NCBI RefSeq assembly: GCF_014650875.1
Contig: NZ_BMVU01000015.1
Coordinates: 62,001-126,000 of the forward strand
Direction of reading: 5' to 3'
DNA: 64,000 bases
From: Streptomyces minutiscleroticus
Lineage (GTDB): Bacteria; Actinomycetota; Actinomycetes; Streptomycetales; Streptomycetaceae
The position numbers and the translations under genes are program-made. Below the pieces are notes generated by a model. The model saw only the letters and a list, made by a program, of their open reading frames with translations. It made no database searches and was not told the origin of the DNA. Positions 42,144 through 50,394 of the stretch are shown piece by piece. Each line of letters opens with the position of its first letter. The stretch's first letter is position 1.

Positions 42144-43094
42144 ATGGATCACAGCGGGCACGGCACGATGACGGATCTGCCGCCGTTCACGCTGGGGCGG
42201 GGACTGGAGTGGTCGGCGGACCCGTTCTTCCTGGTCGCCTGCCTGCTCGGGCTCGGCCTGTACGGATGGGGCGTCGTCCGCCTCGTGCGGCGCGGCGACA
42301 AGTGGCCGGTGGGCCGCACCGTGGCCTACGTCGTGGGCGTGCTGACGATCATGCTGGTGATGTGCACGGGGCTCAACGACTACGGCATGGTCATGTTCAG
42401 CGTGCACATGGTGCAGCACATGGTGATCAGCATGCTGTCGCCGATCCTGGTCCTGCTGGGCGCGCCGATCACCCTGGCGCTGCGCGCGCTGCCGGTGGCG
42501 GGCCGGGGCCGCAAGGGGCCGCGCGAGCTGCTCCTCGCCCTGCTGCACAGCCGCTACATGCGGGTGATCACCCACCCGGTCTTCACCATCCCGCTGTTCA
42601 TCGCGAGCCTGTACGCGCTGTACTTCACGCCGCTCTTCGACTTCCTGATGGGCTCGAAGACCGGCCACATCGCGATGATGGTGCACTTCCTCGCCGTCGG
42701 CCTGGTCTTCTTCTGGCCGATCATGGGCGTGGACCCGGGCCCGCACCGCCCCGGCCACCTGATGCGGATGCTGGAGCTGTTCGCGGGCATGCCGTTCCAC
42801 GCGTTCTTCGGCATCGCGCTGATGATGGCGTCCGCGCCGATGGTCGAGGCGTACGAGAACCCGCCCGCCTCCCTCGGCATCGACGCGCTCTCCGACCAGA
42901 GCGCGGCGGGCGGCATCGCCTGGGCGTTCAGCGAGGTCCCGTCCGTGCTGGTGCTGCTCGCGCTGCTCTTCCAGTGGTACCGCTCCGAGCAGCGGCAGGC
43001 CCGCCGCAAGGACCGGGCCGCGGACCGCGACGGCGACCGCGAGCTCGCCGAGTACAACGCCTATCTGGCCTCCCTGAACGCCCGCGGGAACTGA
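42144..43094 (+). CDS. CtaG-type cytochrome c oxidase assembly membrane protein
   Basis: A 316-residue polytopic membrane protein of the caa3_CtaG family (PF09678) with about seven helices. Conserved features are the Met/His-rich MFSVHMVQHMVISMLSPILVLLGAPITLALRAL, HSRYMRVITHPVFTIPLFIASLYALYFTPLFDFLM, HIAMMVHFLAVGLVFFWPIMGVDP and MPFHAFFGIALMMA. The N-terminus MDHSGHG is His-rich. It is thought to help assemble or supply copper to cytochrome oxidase. ATG at 42144 follows CAGGAG. The next gene codes for a tiny membrane protein. Confidence 0.9.
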   Translation: MDHSGHGTMTDLPPFTLGRGLEWSADPFFLVACLLGLGLYGWGVVRLVRRGDKWPVGRTVAYVVGVLTIMLVMCTGLNDYGMVMFSVHMVQHMVISMLSPILVLLGAPITLALRALPVAGRGRKGPRELLLALLHSRYMRVITHPVFTIPLFIASLYALYFTPLFDFLMGSKTGHIAMMVHFLAVGLVFFWPIMGVDPGPHRPGHLMRMLELFAGMPFHAFFGIALMMASAPMVEAYENPPASLGIDALSDQSAAGGIAWAFSEVPSVLVLLALLFQWYRSEQRQARRKDRAADRDGDRELAEYNAYLASLNARGN

Positions 43095-43241
43095 CGCCGC
43101 GCGCGTCCCCGCCCTCCGTGCGGGGGGCTCCTGTGTGATCCGTACCGCCCGACCGGCTCTGGCGGACGGACCGGCGGCGGGCGAGAATGGCCCGAGTCCA
43201 GGGGCCGCGCGCGGCGGACCCGCCGGGAGGAGGGTGTCGCG

Positions 43242-43400
43242 ATGCCCGGTTCCACGAAGGCGATGGGGGTGCTGACCGTCGGGGGGCTCGTCGTGGTGAC
43301 GGCCTACACGGTGGCGCTCGGCGGCAACGGCTGGCTCTGGTTCGGCTGGATCGTGCTCGGCCTGATCACGCTGGCGATGGTGGTCTCCCGCAACGGCTGA
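43242..43400 (+). CDS. Small membrane protein (52 residues)
   Basis: A short gene easily missed by length cut-offs. It encodes MPGSTKAMGVLTVGGLVVVT, then AYTVALGGNGWLWFGWIVLG and LITLAMVVSRNG: two hydrophobic stretches separated by a Gly/Trp turn, so a helical hairpin in the membrane. GGGAGGAGG at 43225-43233 gives a strong ribosome-binding site eight bases before ATG at 43242. The function is unknown; it lies between the CtaG-type gene and a convergent kinase gene. Confidence 0.75.
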   Translation: MPGSTKAMGVLTVGGLVVVTAYTVALGGNGWLWFGWIVLGLITLAMVVSRNG

Positions 43401-43447
43401 GCCGCCGCCGCGCGACGCCGCCGCACCGGGCCGGCCGGGCCGCGTCC

Positions 43448-44659
43448 TCACCGGGGCAGCCGGCCCGCCGAGTGCACGCCCGGCTGGTACTTGGGCAGCC
43501 GTACGGTGATCTTCATGCCGGCGCCCACGGCCGTCTCGATGACCAGGCCGTGGTCGTCGCCGTAGACCTGGCGCAGCCGGTCGTCGACGTTGGACAGGCC
43601 GATGCCGCCGGACGGCTCGCCCTCCCCGGCGAGGATGCGGCGCAGCCGCTCGGGGTCCATGCCCGCGCCGTCGTCCTCGATGACGACCAGCGCCTCGGCC
43701 CCCGCGTCCCGGGCGGTGATGCCGATGCGGCACGTGGCGACCGTGCCGTCGCCGCCCTCCAGACCGTGCTTGACGGCGTTCTCCACCAGCGGCTGCAGAC
43801 ACAGGAACGGCAGCGCGACCGGGAGCACCTCGGGGGCGATCTGCAGGGTGACCGACAGGCGGTCGCCGAAGCGGGCCCGGACCAGGGCGAGGTAGTGGTC
43901 GATGGCGTGCAGCTCGTCGGCGAGCGTGGTGAAGTCGCCGTGCTTGCGGAACGAGTAGCGGGTGAAGTCGGCGAAGCCCAGCAGCAGCTCGCGGGCGCGC
44001 TCGGGGTCGGTGCGCACGAAGGAGGCGATCACCGCCAGCGAGTTGAAGATGAAGTGCGGGGAGATCTGGGCGCGCAGGGCCCTGATCTCGGCCTCGATCA
44101 GCCGGGTGCGGGACATGTCGAGGTCGGCCAGCTCCAGCTGGACCGAGACCCAGCGCGCGACCTCCCCGGCGGCCCTGACCAGCACGGCGGACTCGCGGGG
44201 CGCGCAGGCGACGAGCGCGCCGTGCACCCGGTCGTCGACGGTGAGCGGGGCGACGACGGCCCAGCGCAGCGGGCAGTCGGGCGCGTCGCAGTCCAGGCGG
44301 AAGGCCTCGCCCCGGCCGGTCTCCAGGGGTCCGGCCAGCCGCTCCATGATCTGCGTGCGGTGGTGCTCGCCCGCGCCGTCCCAGGCCAGGACCTCGTCCT
44401 GGTCGGTGAGGCAGAGGGCGTCCGTGCCGAGCAGGGTGCGCAGCCGGCGGGCCGACCTCCGGGCCGTCTCGCCGGTCAGCCCGGCGCGCAGCGGCGGCGC
44501 CGCCAGGGAGGCGGTGTGCAGGGTCTCGAAGGTGGCGTGCTCGACCGGGGTGCCCAGGCCGCCGAGGCCGGCGGTGCGGGCGGTGCGGCGGCCCAGCCAG
44601 AAGCCGGCGGCCAGCAGCGGCAGCGCGGCCACGCAGAGCCCGGCGAGGAATCCGCTCAT
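43448..44659 (-). CDS. LytS-type sensor histidine kinase
   Basis: A 403-residue kinase. One N-terminal membrane segment (FLAGLCVAALPLLAAGFWLG) is followed by a GAF-like sensor region (about residues 45-175). The His_kinase domain has ISPHFIFNSLAVI with phospho-acceptor His202. The ATPase part has the N box VENAVKHGLEGG, DDGAGMD and GGIGLSNVDDRL. It is the last of four genes; its ATG overlaps the symporter stop (ATGA). The cognate regulator is the LytTR protein at the head of the operon. The stimulus is perhaps the solute carried by the symporter. Confidence 0.92.
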   Translation of the reverse strand: MSGFLAGLCVAALPLLAAGFWLGRRTARTAGLGGLGTPVEHATFETLHTASLAAPPLRAGLTGETARRSARRLRTLLGTDALCLTDQDEVLAWDGAGEHHRTQIMERLAGPLETGRGEAFRLDCDAPDCPLRWAVVAPLTVDDRVHGALVACAPRESAVLVRAAGEVARWVSVQLELADLDMSRTRLIEAEIRALRAQISPHFIFNSLAVIASFVRTDPERARELLLGFADFTRYSFRKHGDFTTLADELHAIDHYLALVRARFGDRLSVTLQIAPEVLPVALPFLCLQPLVENAVKHGLEGGDGTVATCRIGITARDAGAEALVVIEDDGAGMDPERLRRILAGEGEPSGGIGLSNVDDRLRQVYGDDHGLVIETAVGAGMKITVRLPKYQPGVHSAGRLPR

Positions 44660-46383
44660 GCCCGCGCCTCCGTACGGACCTCGTCCGCGGCGAGGGCCTC
44701 CGGCAGGTGGAACCGGGCGAGGATCGCCGCCGTGCCGGCCGGCACCCGGCCGGGCGTGGCCAGCGACACCAGGACCATCGTGAGGAAACCCAGCGGCACG
44801 GACCACAGCGCGGGCCAGGCCAGGAGCGCGTACAGGGGGCCCGCGTGGGGTGTGCCCGCCATGGTCACGGCGACCGCCAGGAGGGCGGAGCCGCCGCCGA
44901 CGAGCATCCCGGCGGCCGCGCCCGGCGGGGTCAGCCGCCGCCACCAGATCCCGAGGACGAGCAGCGGGCAGAACGAGGAGGCGGAGACGGCGAAGGCGAG
45001 CCCCACGGCGTCCGCGACCGGCAGGCCGCCGACCAGGGAACTCGCCGCGAGCGGCACCGCCATCGCCGCCGCGGTGCCCAGCCGGAAGTGCCGCACCCCC
45101 CGCGCGGGCAGCACGTCCTGGGCGAGCACCCCGGCCACCGCCATGGTCAGCCCCGAGGCGGTGGACAGGAACGCGGCGAAGGCGCCCCCCGCCACCAGCG
45201 CGCCCAGCAGGTCGCCGCCGAGCCCGCCGATCACCCGGTCGGGCAGCAGCAGCACCGCCGCGTCGGCGTCCCCGGCGAGGGTCAGCTCGGGCGCGTACAG
45301 CCGGCCGAGCGCGCCGTAGAGGGGCGGCAGCAGGTAGAAGGCGCCGACGAGGCCGAGCACGGCGACGGTGGTGCGGCGGGCGGCGACGCCGTGCGGGCTG
45401 GTGTAGAAGCGGACGACGACGTGCGGCAGACCCATGGTGCCGAGGAAGGTGGCGAGGATCAGTCCGTAGGTGGCGTACAGCGGGCGGTCCTCGCGGCTCG
45501 CGGCGGGCGGGGCGGACAGGGCGCCGTCGCCGGCGCGGTCGGCGGCGGGGACCCGGTCGCCGGGGGCGAAGGCCAGCCGGGCGCCCTTCTCCACCCGGTG
45601 CGGGCCGGCGGCGAGCCGGACCTCCTCGCCCTCGAGGCGCCGCCCGTCGACGGTGCCGGTGACGGTGACGGTCAGCGGCTCCTCCAGGCTCAGGTCGACT
45701 CCGGCGTCCACGCGGACGGTGCGGTGGTCGCGGAAGGCGGGCGGCTCGTCGAAGGCGTGCCGCGGGGCCCCGTCGCCCCGCCAGGCGAGGACCAGGAAGA
45801 GGGCGGGCACCAGCAGCGCGGTGAGCTTGAGCCAGTACTGGAAGGCCTGCACGAAGGTGATGCTGCGCATGCCGCCCGCGGCGACGGTGGCGACCACGAC
45901 GACCGCGACGATCACGCCGCCGAGCCAGCCGGGCGCCCCGGTGAGCACCGTCAGCGTCAGCCCGGCGCCCTGGAGCTGCGGCAGCAGGTACAGCCAGCCG
46001 ACGCCCACCACGAAGGCGCCCGCGAGCCGCCGCACCGAGGGGGAGGCGAGCCGCGCCTCGGCGAAGTCGGGCAGCGTGTACGCGCCGGAGCGGCGCAGCG
46101 GGGCGGCCACGAAGAGGAGCAGCACCAGGTATCCGGCCGTGTAGCCGACCGGGTACCAGAGCATGTCGGGGCCCTGGACGAGGACGAGGCCCGCGATGCC
46201 GAGGAAGGAGGCGGCGGAGAGGTACTCGCCGCTGATGGCGGCCGCGTTCAGGCGCGGTCCGACGGTGCGGGAGGCCACGTAGAAGTCGGAGGTGGTGCGG
46301 GAGATGCGCAGGCCGAAGGCGCCGACGAGGACGGTCGCGACGACGACGAGGGCCACCGCGGTCACGGTGTAGGTCCGGTCCAC
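44656..46383 (-). CDS. Sodium:solute symporter (cation/acetate ActP-like)
   Basis: A 575-residue SSS-family transporter with about 13 membrane helices. It has the ActP-like start VGAFGLRISRTTSDFYVASRTVGPRLNAAAISGEYLSAASFLG, the GPDMLWYPVGYTAGYL helix and GTMGLPHVVVRFYT. A roughly 100-residue soluble loop (GDGAPRHAFDEPP to ASREDRPLY) is rich in charged residues and is not part of typical ActP; it may be a sensing or partner domain. GTG at 46383 follows the small membrane protein gene by five bases. Acetate or another short monocarboxylate is the likely cargo. Confidence 0.88.
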   Translation of the reverse strand: MDRTYTVTAVALVVVATVLVGAFGLRISRTTSDFYVASRTVGPRLNAAAISGEYLSAASFLGIAGLVLVQGPDMLWYPVGYTAGYLVLLLFVAAPLRRSGAYTLPDFAEARLASPSVRRLAGAFVVGVGWLYLLPQLQGAGLTLTVLTGAPGWLGGVIVAVVVVATVAAGGMRSITFVQAFQYWLKLTALLVPALFLVLAWRGDGAPRHAFDEPPAFRDHRTVRVDAGVDLSLEEPLTVTVTGTVDGRRLEGEEVRLAAGPHRVEKGARLAFAPGDRVPAADRAGDGALSAPPAASREDRPLYATYGLILATFLGTMGLPHVVVRFYTSPHGVAARRTTVAVLGLVGAFYLLPPLYGALGRLYAPELTLAGDADAAVLLLPDRVIGGLGGDLLGALVAGGAFAAFLSTASGLTMAVAGVLAQDVLPARGVRHFRLGTAAAMAVPLAASSLVGGLPVADAVGLAFAVSASSFCPLLVLGIWWRRLTPPGAAAGMLVGGGSALLAVAVTMAGTPHAGPLYALLAWPALWSVPLGFLTMVLVSLATPGRVPAGTAAILARFHLPEALAADEVRTEARA

Positions 46384-46388
46384 GCCGC

Positions 46389-46745
46389 TCAGCGGTCCTC
46401 GACCAGGCGGACGAAGTCGCGCTCGTTGCGCTCGGCGCGGCGCACGTACCAGCGGCCCAGCAGCACCAGCGGCGGGTAGACGCAGAAGCCGAGCACGAGC
46501 CATTCGAGGCCCGCCCGGTCCCGGGTGGCGGCGAACAGCAGCGGCAGCGGGCCGACGAGCAGCGCGAGCACGGCCGCCGCCGTGAGGGCGGCGCGCAGCT
46601 GGCTGCGCATCAGCGAGCGGACGTAGGTGTGGCCGAGGGTGGTCTGCTCGTCGATCTCGGTGCGCGGCCGGTAGCCGGTGAGCCGGCGGGTGCGGCGCGG
46701 CGGGCCGGTGACGACCACCCGGCGCTCGGTCGGGTCCTGCGGCAA
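46389..46745 (-). CDS. Small membrane protein (DUF485-like) paired with symporter
   Basis: A 118-residue protein with a soluble N-terminus (MPQDPTERRVVVTGPPRRTRRLTGYRPRTEIDEQTTLGHTY) and two membrane helices (ALTAAAVLALLVGPLPLLF and WLVLGFCVYPPLVLLGRWYV). DUF485-type proteins with two helices typically precede acetate/solute symporter genes and are thought to assist them. The start is TTG at 46745, supported by GGGAGG on the minus strand five bases before it. The gene sits 11 bases after the response regulator stop and five before the symporter start. Confidence 0.8.
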   Translation of the reverse strand: MPQDPTERRVVVTGPPRRTRRLTGYRPRTEIDEQTTLGHTYVRSLMRSQLRAALTAAAVLALLVGPLPLLFAATRDRAGLEWLVLGFCVYPPLVLLGRWYVRRAERNERDFVRLVEDR

Positions 46746-46756
46746 CGTGTCCTCCC

Positions 46757-47515
46757 TCAGCCCGCGGTCCGGCGCATCAGCAGGTCCCGCAGCTCACGGG
46801 CGTGGCGGCGGCTGACCTGGAGTTCGACCGGGCCGACCAGGACGCTCACGGAGCCGGCCGCGAGCCGCAGCTCGGTGATGTGGCCGAGGGAGACGAGGTG
46901 GCGGCGGTGGATGCGGACGAACCCGCGCGAGCGCCAGCGCTCCTCCAGCGTGGACAGCGGGATGCGGACGAGGTGGCTGCCCTGGCCCGCGGTGTGCAGG
47001 CGGGCGTAGTCGCCGCGGGCCTCGACGTGGGTGATGTCGTCGACGGGCACGAAGCGGGTGACGCCGCCGAGCTCGACGGAGATGTGGTCGGGGTCGGGCT
47101 CGTGCACGGGGATCGGCGGGGCGGTGCCGCGCAGTGCGGCGGCCCGGCGCACGGCCTCGGCCAGCCGCTCGGTGCGCACGGGCTTGAGGACGTAGTCCAC
47201 CGCCTTGAGGTCGAAGGCCCGTACGGCGAAGTCCTCGTGGGCGGTGACGAAGACGACCAGCGGCGGCCGGGCGAACCCGGTGAGCAGCCGGGCCATCTCC
47301 AGGCCGTCGAGTCCCGGCATGTGGATGTCGAGGAAGACGACGTCGATGGCGTCCGGGCCGCCGGGCCCCGAGTCCAGGGCGCGGCTGATGCGGCGCAGCG
47401 CCGCCGTGGCGTCGCCGGCGCCCTCCACGCCGGCGATCCTCGGGTCGGCGTCGAGCAGGTACAGCAGCTCCTCCAGGGAGGGTTGTTCGTCGTCGACGGC
47501 GAGGGCGCGCAGCAT
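46757..47515 (-). CDS. LytTR-family response regulator
   Basis: A 252-residue response regulator. The receiver (residues 1-120) has acidic VDDEQ, phospho-acceptor Asp63 (VFLDIHMPGLDG), Thr in FVTAHED and Lys in YVLKPVR. The C-terminal LytTR DNA-binding domain (about 145-245) includes ITHVEARGDYARLHT, STLEERWRSRGFVRIHRRHLVSL and LQVSRRHARELRDLL. It is the first gene of the operon with a DUF485-like protein, symporter and LytS kinase, so it probably controls uptake of the transported solute. Its promoter region (77 bases) is shared with a divergent Lrp gene. Confidence 0.93.
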   Translation of the reverse strand: MLRALAVDDEQPSLEELLYLLDADPRIAGVEGAGDATAALRRISRALDSGPGGPDAIDVVFLDIHMPGLDGLEMARLLTGFARPPLVVFVTAHEDFAVRAFDLKAVDYVLKPVRTERLAEAVRRAAALRGTAPPIPVHEPDPDHISVELGGVTRFVPVDDITHVEARGDYARLHTAGQGSHLVRIPLSTLEERWRSRGFVRIHRRHLVSLGHITELRLAAGSVSVLVGPVELQVSRRHARELRDLLMRRTAG

Positions 47516-47592
47516 GAACGTGGAGTGTAGGAGGAAACCGCACGCAATCCCATGTGCGGAGCGTGGTCGTCGCCGCTGGATACAGTGCGGGC

Positions 47593-48087
47593 ATGACGAG
47601 CAAGTCCGCGCCCTTCGACGACCTGGACCGCCGGATCATCCAGGCGCTGACGGACAACGCCCGCACCAGCTTCGCGGAGATCGGCGCGGCGATCGGCCTG
47701 TCGGCGACCGCGGTCAAGCGCCGGGTGGACCGGCTGCGCGAGACGGGCGTGATCACCGGCTTCACCGCCACGGTGAAGCCGGCCGCGCTGGGCTGGCGCA
47801 CGGAGGCGTACGTCGAGGTGTACTGCGAGGGCGCGGCGCCGCCGCGGCGGCTGGCGGAGGTGGTGCGCAACCATCCGGAGATCACCGCGGCGATGACGGT
47901 GACCGGCGGCGCGGACGCCCTGCTGCACGTGCGCGCCACGGACGTGGAGCACTTCGAGGAGGTCCTGGAGCGCATCCGCACCGAGCCCTTCATCCGCAAG
48001 ACGATCAGCTACATGGTCCTCTCGCACCTGCTGCCCGACAGCCCCGAGGCGGGGGCGAGCCAGGCGGCCCCCGAGCCGGAGCACTGA
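47593..48087 (+). CDS. Lrp/AsnC-family regulator, probably leaderless
   Basis: A 164-residue Lrp/AsnC protein. The helix-turn-helix (about residues 8-60) is LDRRIIQALTDNARTSFAEIGAAIGLSATAVKRRVDRL, and the RAM effector domain follows (AYVEVYCEGAAP, MTVTGGADALLHVRATDVEHFEEVLERI). It ends with an Ala/Pro/Glu tail. Upstream, TACAGT (47581-47586) is a good -10 box only six bases from ATG, so a leaderless transcript is likely. The amino-acid genes that follow (dimethylargininase, ornithine aminotransferase) are its probable targets. Confidence 0.9.
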   Translation: MTSKSAPFDDLDRRIIQALTDNARTSFAEIGAAIGLSATAVKRRVDRLRETGVITGFTATVKPAALGWRTEAYVEVYCEGAAPPRRLAEVVRNHPEITAAMTVTGGADALLHVRATDVEHFEEVLERIRTEPFIRKTISYMVLSHLLPDSPEAGASQAAPEPEH

Positions 48088-48102
48088 GGAACCATTCCCT
48101 CC

Positions 48103-48124
48103 GCACGAAACGCAACGATCGTGC
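48103..48124. promoter_or_regulatory. Inverted repeat upstream of dimethylargininase, possible Lrp site
   Basis: GCACGA (48103-48108) and TCGTGC (48119-48124) form an inverted repeat with a ten-base spacer. Another ACGCACGA follows at about 48145. The site lies between the Lrp gene stop and the dimethylargininase start, about 130 bases from the latter. Its assignment to the Lrp protein is inferred from position. Confidence 0.4.
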
Positions 48125-48251
48125 GCACAGTGCCGGGAAAACGCACGACCCATGCGCCGACGCGCAGCTCTCGTTCCTTGTCCCGCTCCTCCCCCGCTTC
48201 CTACCGTTGAGGCATCCCAGCAGCCACCGCCGGAAACGGAGGTACCCCTCT

Positions 48252-49064
48252 GTGCCCACGTCCCGCGTGCCGCGCCCGCGGCGCTTCCTGGTCTGCGAAC
48301 CGCGTCACTTCTCCGTCGAGTACGCCATCAACCCCTGGATGCACCCGGAGGCCCCGGTCGACGCCGGCCTGGCCCGCGGCCAGTGGGCGGAGCTGGTCCG
48401 CGCCTACCGCGCGCACGGCCACACCGTCGAGCAGGCGGAGCCGGTCGCCGGGCTGCCCGACATGGTGTTCGCCGCGAACTGCGCGCTCGTCCTCGGCGGC
48501 CGCGTCCTCGGCTCGCTGTTCCACGCCCCGCAGCGCCGCCCCGAGTCGACGGCGTACGACACCTGGTTCAAGGGCGCGGGCTTCGAGGTGCACCGCCCGG
48601 AGTCGGTGTGCGAGGGCGAGGGCGACCTCGTGCCCGTGGGCCGGCTGCTGCTGGCCGGCACCGGCTTCCGCACCACGTGGGCCGCCCACCACGAGGCGCA
48701 GGAGTACTTCGGCGTGCCGACGGTGAGCCTGCGACTGGTGGACCCGCTCTTCTACCACCTCGACACCGCCCTGTTCGCGCTCGACGAGGACAACGTCGCC
48801 TACTACCCGGGCGCCTTCTCCCCGGGCAGCCGCGAGGTGCTGCGCCGCCTCTTCCCCGACGCCGTCCTCGCCACCCGCGAGGACGCGCTGGCCTTCGGCC
48901 TGAACTCCGTCTCCGACGGTCTGAACGTCTTCATGTCGCCGCGTGCCGAGGCCCTCGCCGGGGAACTCGTCCGCCACGGATACCGCCCCGTCCCCGTCGA
49001 CCTGTCGGAGCTGCACAAGGCCGGCGGGGGCATCAAGTGCTGCACCCAGGAGATCCGCCCATGA
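48252..49064 (+). CDS. ddaH: Dimethylargininase (DDAH), amidinotransferase superfamily
   Basis: A 270-residue guanidino-modifying enzyme that hydrolyses N-methylated arginines to citrulline plus methylamine. Catalytic His169 is in DPLFYHLDTALF and the nucleophilic Cys is in GGGIKCCTQE (Cys263/264) at the C-terminus. FAANCALVLGG and EGEGDLVPVGR carry the substrate-binding Asp and Glu. An arginine-deiminase-like activity is possible. GTG at 48252 is preceded by GGAGG. The stop overlaps the ATG of the ornithine aminotransferase gene (ATGA), which links the two steps in arginine-family catabolism. Confidence 0.88.
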   Translation: MPTSRVPRPRRFLVCEPRHFSVEYAINPWMHPEAPVDAGLARGQWAELVRAYRAHGHTVEQAEPVAGLPDMVFAANCALVLGGRVLGSLFHAPQRRPESTAYDTWFKGAGFEVHRPESVCEGEGDLVPVGRLLLAGTGFRTTWAAHHEAQEYFGVPTVSLRLVDPLFYHLDTALFALDEDNVAYYPGAFSPGSREVLRRLFPDAVLATREDALAFGLNSVSDGLNVFMSPRAEALAGELVRHGYRPVPVDLSELHKAGGGIKCCTQEIRP

Positions 49065-50296
49065 CCCTCGCCCCCGCTCCCCGCGCCGCCCGTTCCTCCG
49101 CCGAGCTGATCGACGCCGAGGCCCCCGTCCTCGCGCACAACTACCACCCGCTGCCCGTGGTCGTCGCGAGCGCCGAGGGCGCCTGGGTCGAGGACGTCGA
49201 GGGCCGCCGCTACCTGGACCTGCTGGCGGGCTACTCGGCCCTCAACTTCGGCCACCGCCACCCCGTCCTGGTCGAGGCCGCGCACCGGCAGCTCGACCGC
49301 CTCACCCTCACCTCCCGCGCCTTCCACCACGACCGCCTGGCCGGCTTCGCCGAGGGCCTGGCCGCACTGACCGGCCTGGACATGGTGCTGCCGATGAACA
49401 CCGGCGCCGAGGCCGTGGAGAGCGGCGTCAAGGTGGCCCGCAAGTGGGCGTACGACGTGAAGGGCGTGCCCGGGGACCGGGCGACGATCGTGGTGGCGGC
49501 CGGCAACTTCCACGGCCGGACGACGACGATCGTGAGCTTCTCGACCGACGAGACGGCCCGTGCGGGCTTCGGCCCCTTCACGCCCGGCTTCCGGGTCGTC
49601 CCCTACAACGACCTCGCCGCACTGGAGGAGGCGGTCGACGGAACGACGGCCGCGGTGCTGCTCGAACCGATCCAGGGCGAGGCCGGCGTGGTCATCCCCG
49701 ACGACGGCTACCTCGCCGGCGTCCGGGAGCTGACGCGGCGCGCGGGCTGCCTGTTCGTCGCGGACGAGATCCAGTCGGGCCTGGGCCGCACGGGCCGCAC
49801 GCTGGCCGTCGACCACGAGGGCGTGGTGCCGGACGTGGTGCTGCTCGGCAAGGCGCTCGGCGGCGGCATCGTCCCGGTCTCGGCGGTCGTGGCGCGCCGC
49901 GAGGTGCTCGAGGTGCTGCACCCGGGCGAGCACGGCTCGACGTTCGGCGGCAACCCGCTGGCCGCCGCGGTCGGCTCGGCGGTGGTGGAGCTGCTGGAGA
50001 CCGGCGAGTTCCAGCGCCGGGCCACGGAGCTGGGCGCGGTCCTGCGCGACGGGCTGGACGCCCTGGTGGGCAAGGGCGTGGTGGCCTTCAGGGCGCGCGG
50101 GCTGTGGGCGGGCGTCGACGTCGACCCGGCCATCGGCACGGGGCGCGAGATCGGCGAGCGCCTGCTGCGCGAGGGCGTCCTGGTCAAGGACACGCACGGC
50201 TCCACGATCCGGATCGCCCCGCCGCTGACGATCACGGCCGAGGAGCTGCAGGAGGCGCTGGGGGCGCTGGAGAAGGTCCTGGCGTCGGGGGCCTGA
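49061..50296 (+). CDS. rocD: Ornithine aminotransferase
   Basis: A 411-residue class III PLP aminotransferase that moves the delta-amino group of ornithine to 2-oxoglutarate, giving glutamate semialdehyde. PLP binds Lys264 (LLGKALGGGIVP); Asp235 (FVADEIQSGLGRTG) contacts the pyridine nitrogen; MNTGAEAVESGVKVARKW is the phosphate loop. The length and PMNTGAEAVE motif fit RocD rather than acetylornithine aminotransferase. It is translationally coupled to the dimethylargininase gene and probably regulated by the Lrp protein encoded just upstream. Confidence 0.94.
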   Translation: MTLAPAPRAARSSAELIDAEAPVLAHNYHPLPVVVASAEGAWVEDVEGRRYLDLLAGYSALNFGHRHPVLVEAAHRQLDRLTLTSRAFHHDRLAGFAEGLAALTGLDMVLPMNTGAEAVESGVKVARKWAYDVKGVPGDRATIVVAAGNFHGRTTTIVSFSTDETARAGFGPFTPGFRVVPYNDLAALEEAVDGTTAAVLLEPIQGEAGVVIPDDGYLAGVRELTRRAGCLFVADEIQSGLGRTGRTLAVDHEGVVPDVVLLGKALGGGIVPVSAVVARREVLEVLHPGEHGSTFGGNPLAAAVGSAVVELLETGEFQRRATELGAVLRDGLDALVGKGVVAFRARGLWAGVDVDPAIGTGREIGERLLREGVLVKDTHGSTIRIAPPLTITAEELQEALGALEKVLASGA

Positions 50297-50394
50297 CGGG
50301 TCCCGGGCGGGGAAGGGAGCGCTCCCGCACGTGGTGACTCCGGCGACGGCCGCCCCTACACTGATCGCCTTCAGGCGGTTGGAGGAGCGACCGG

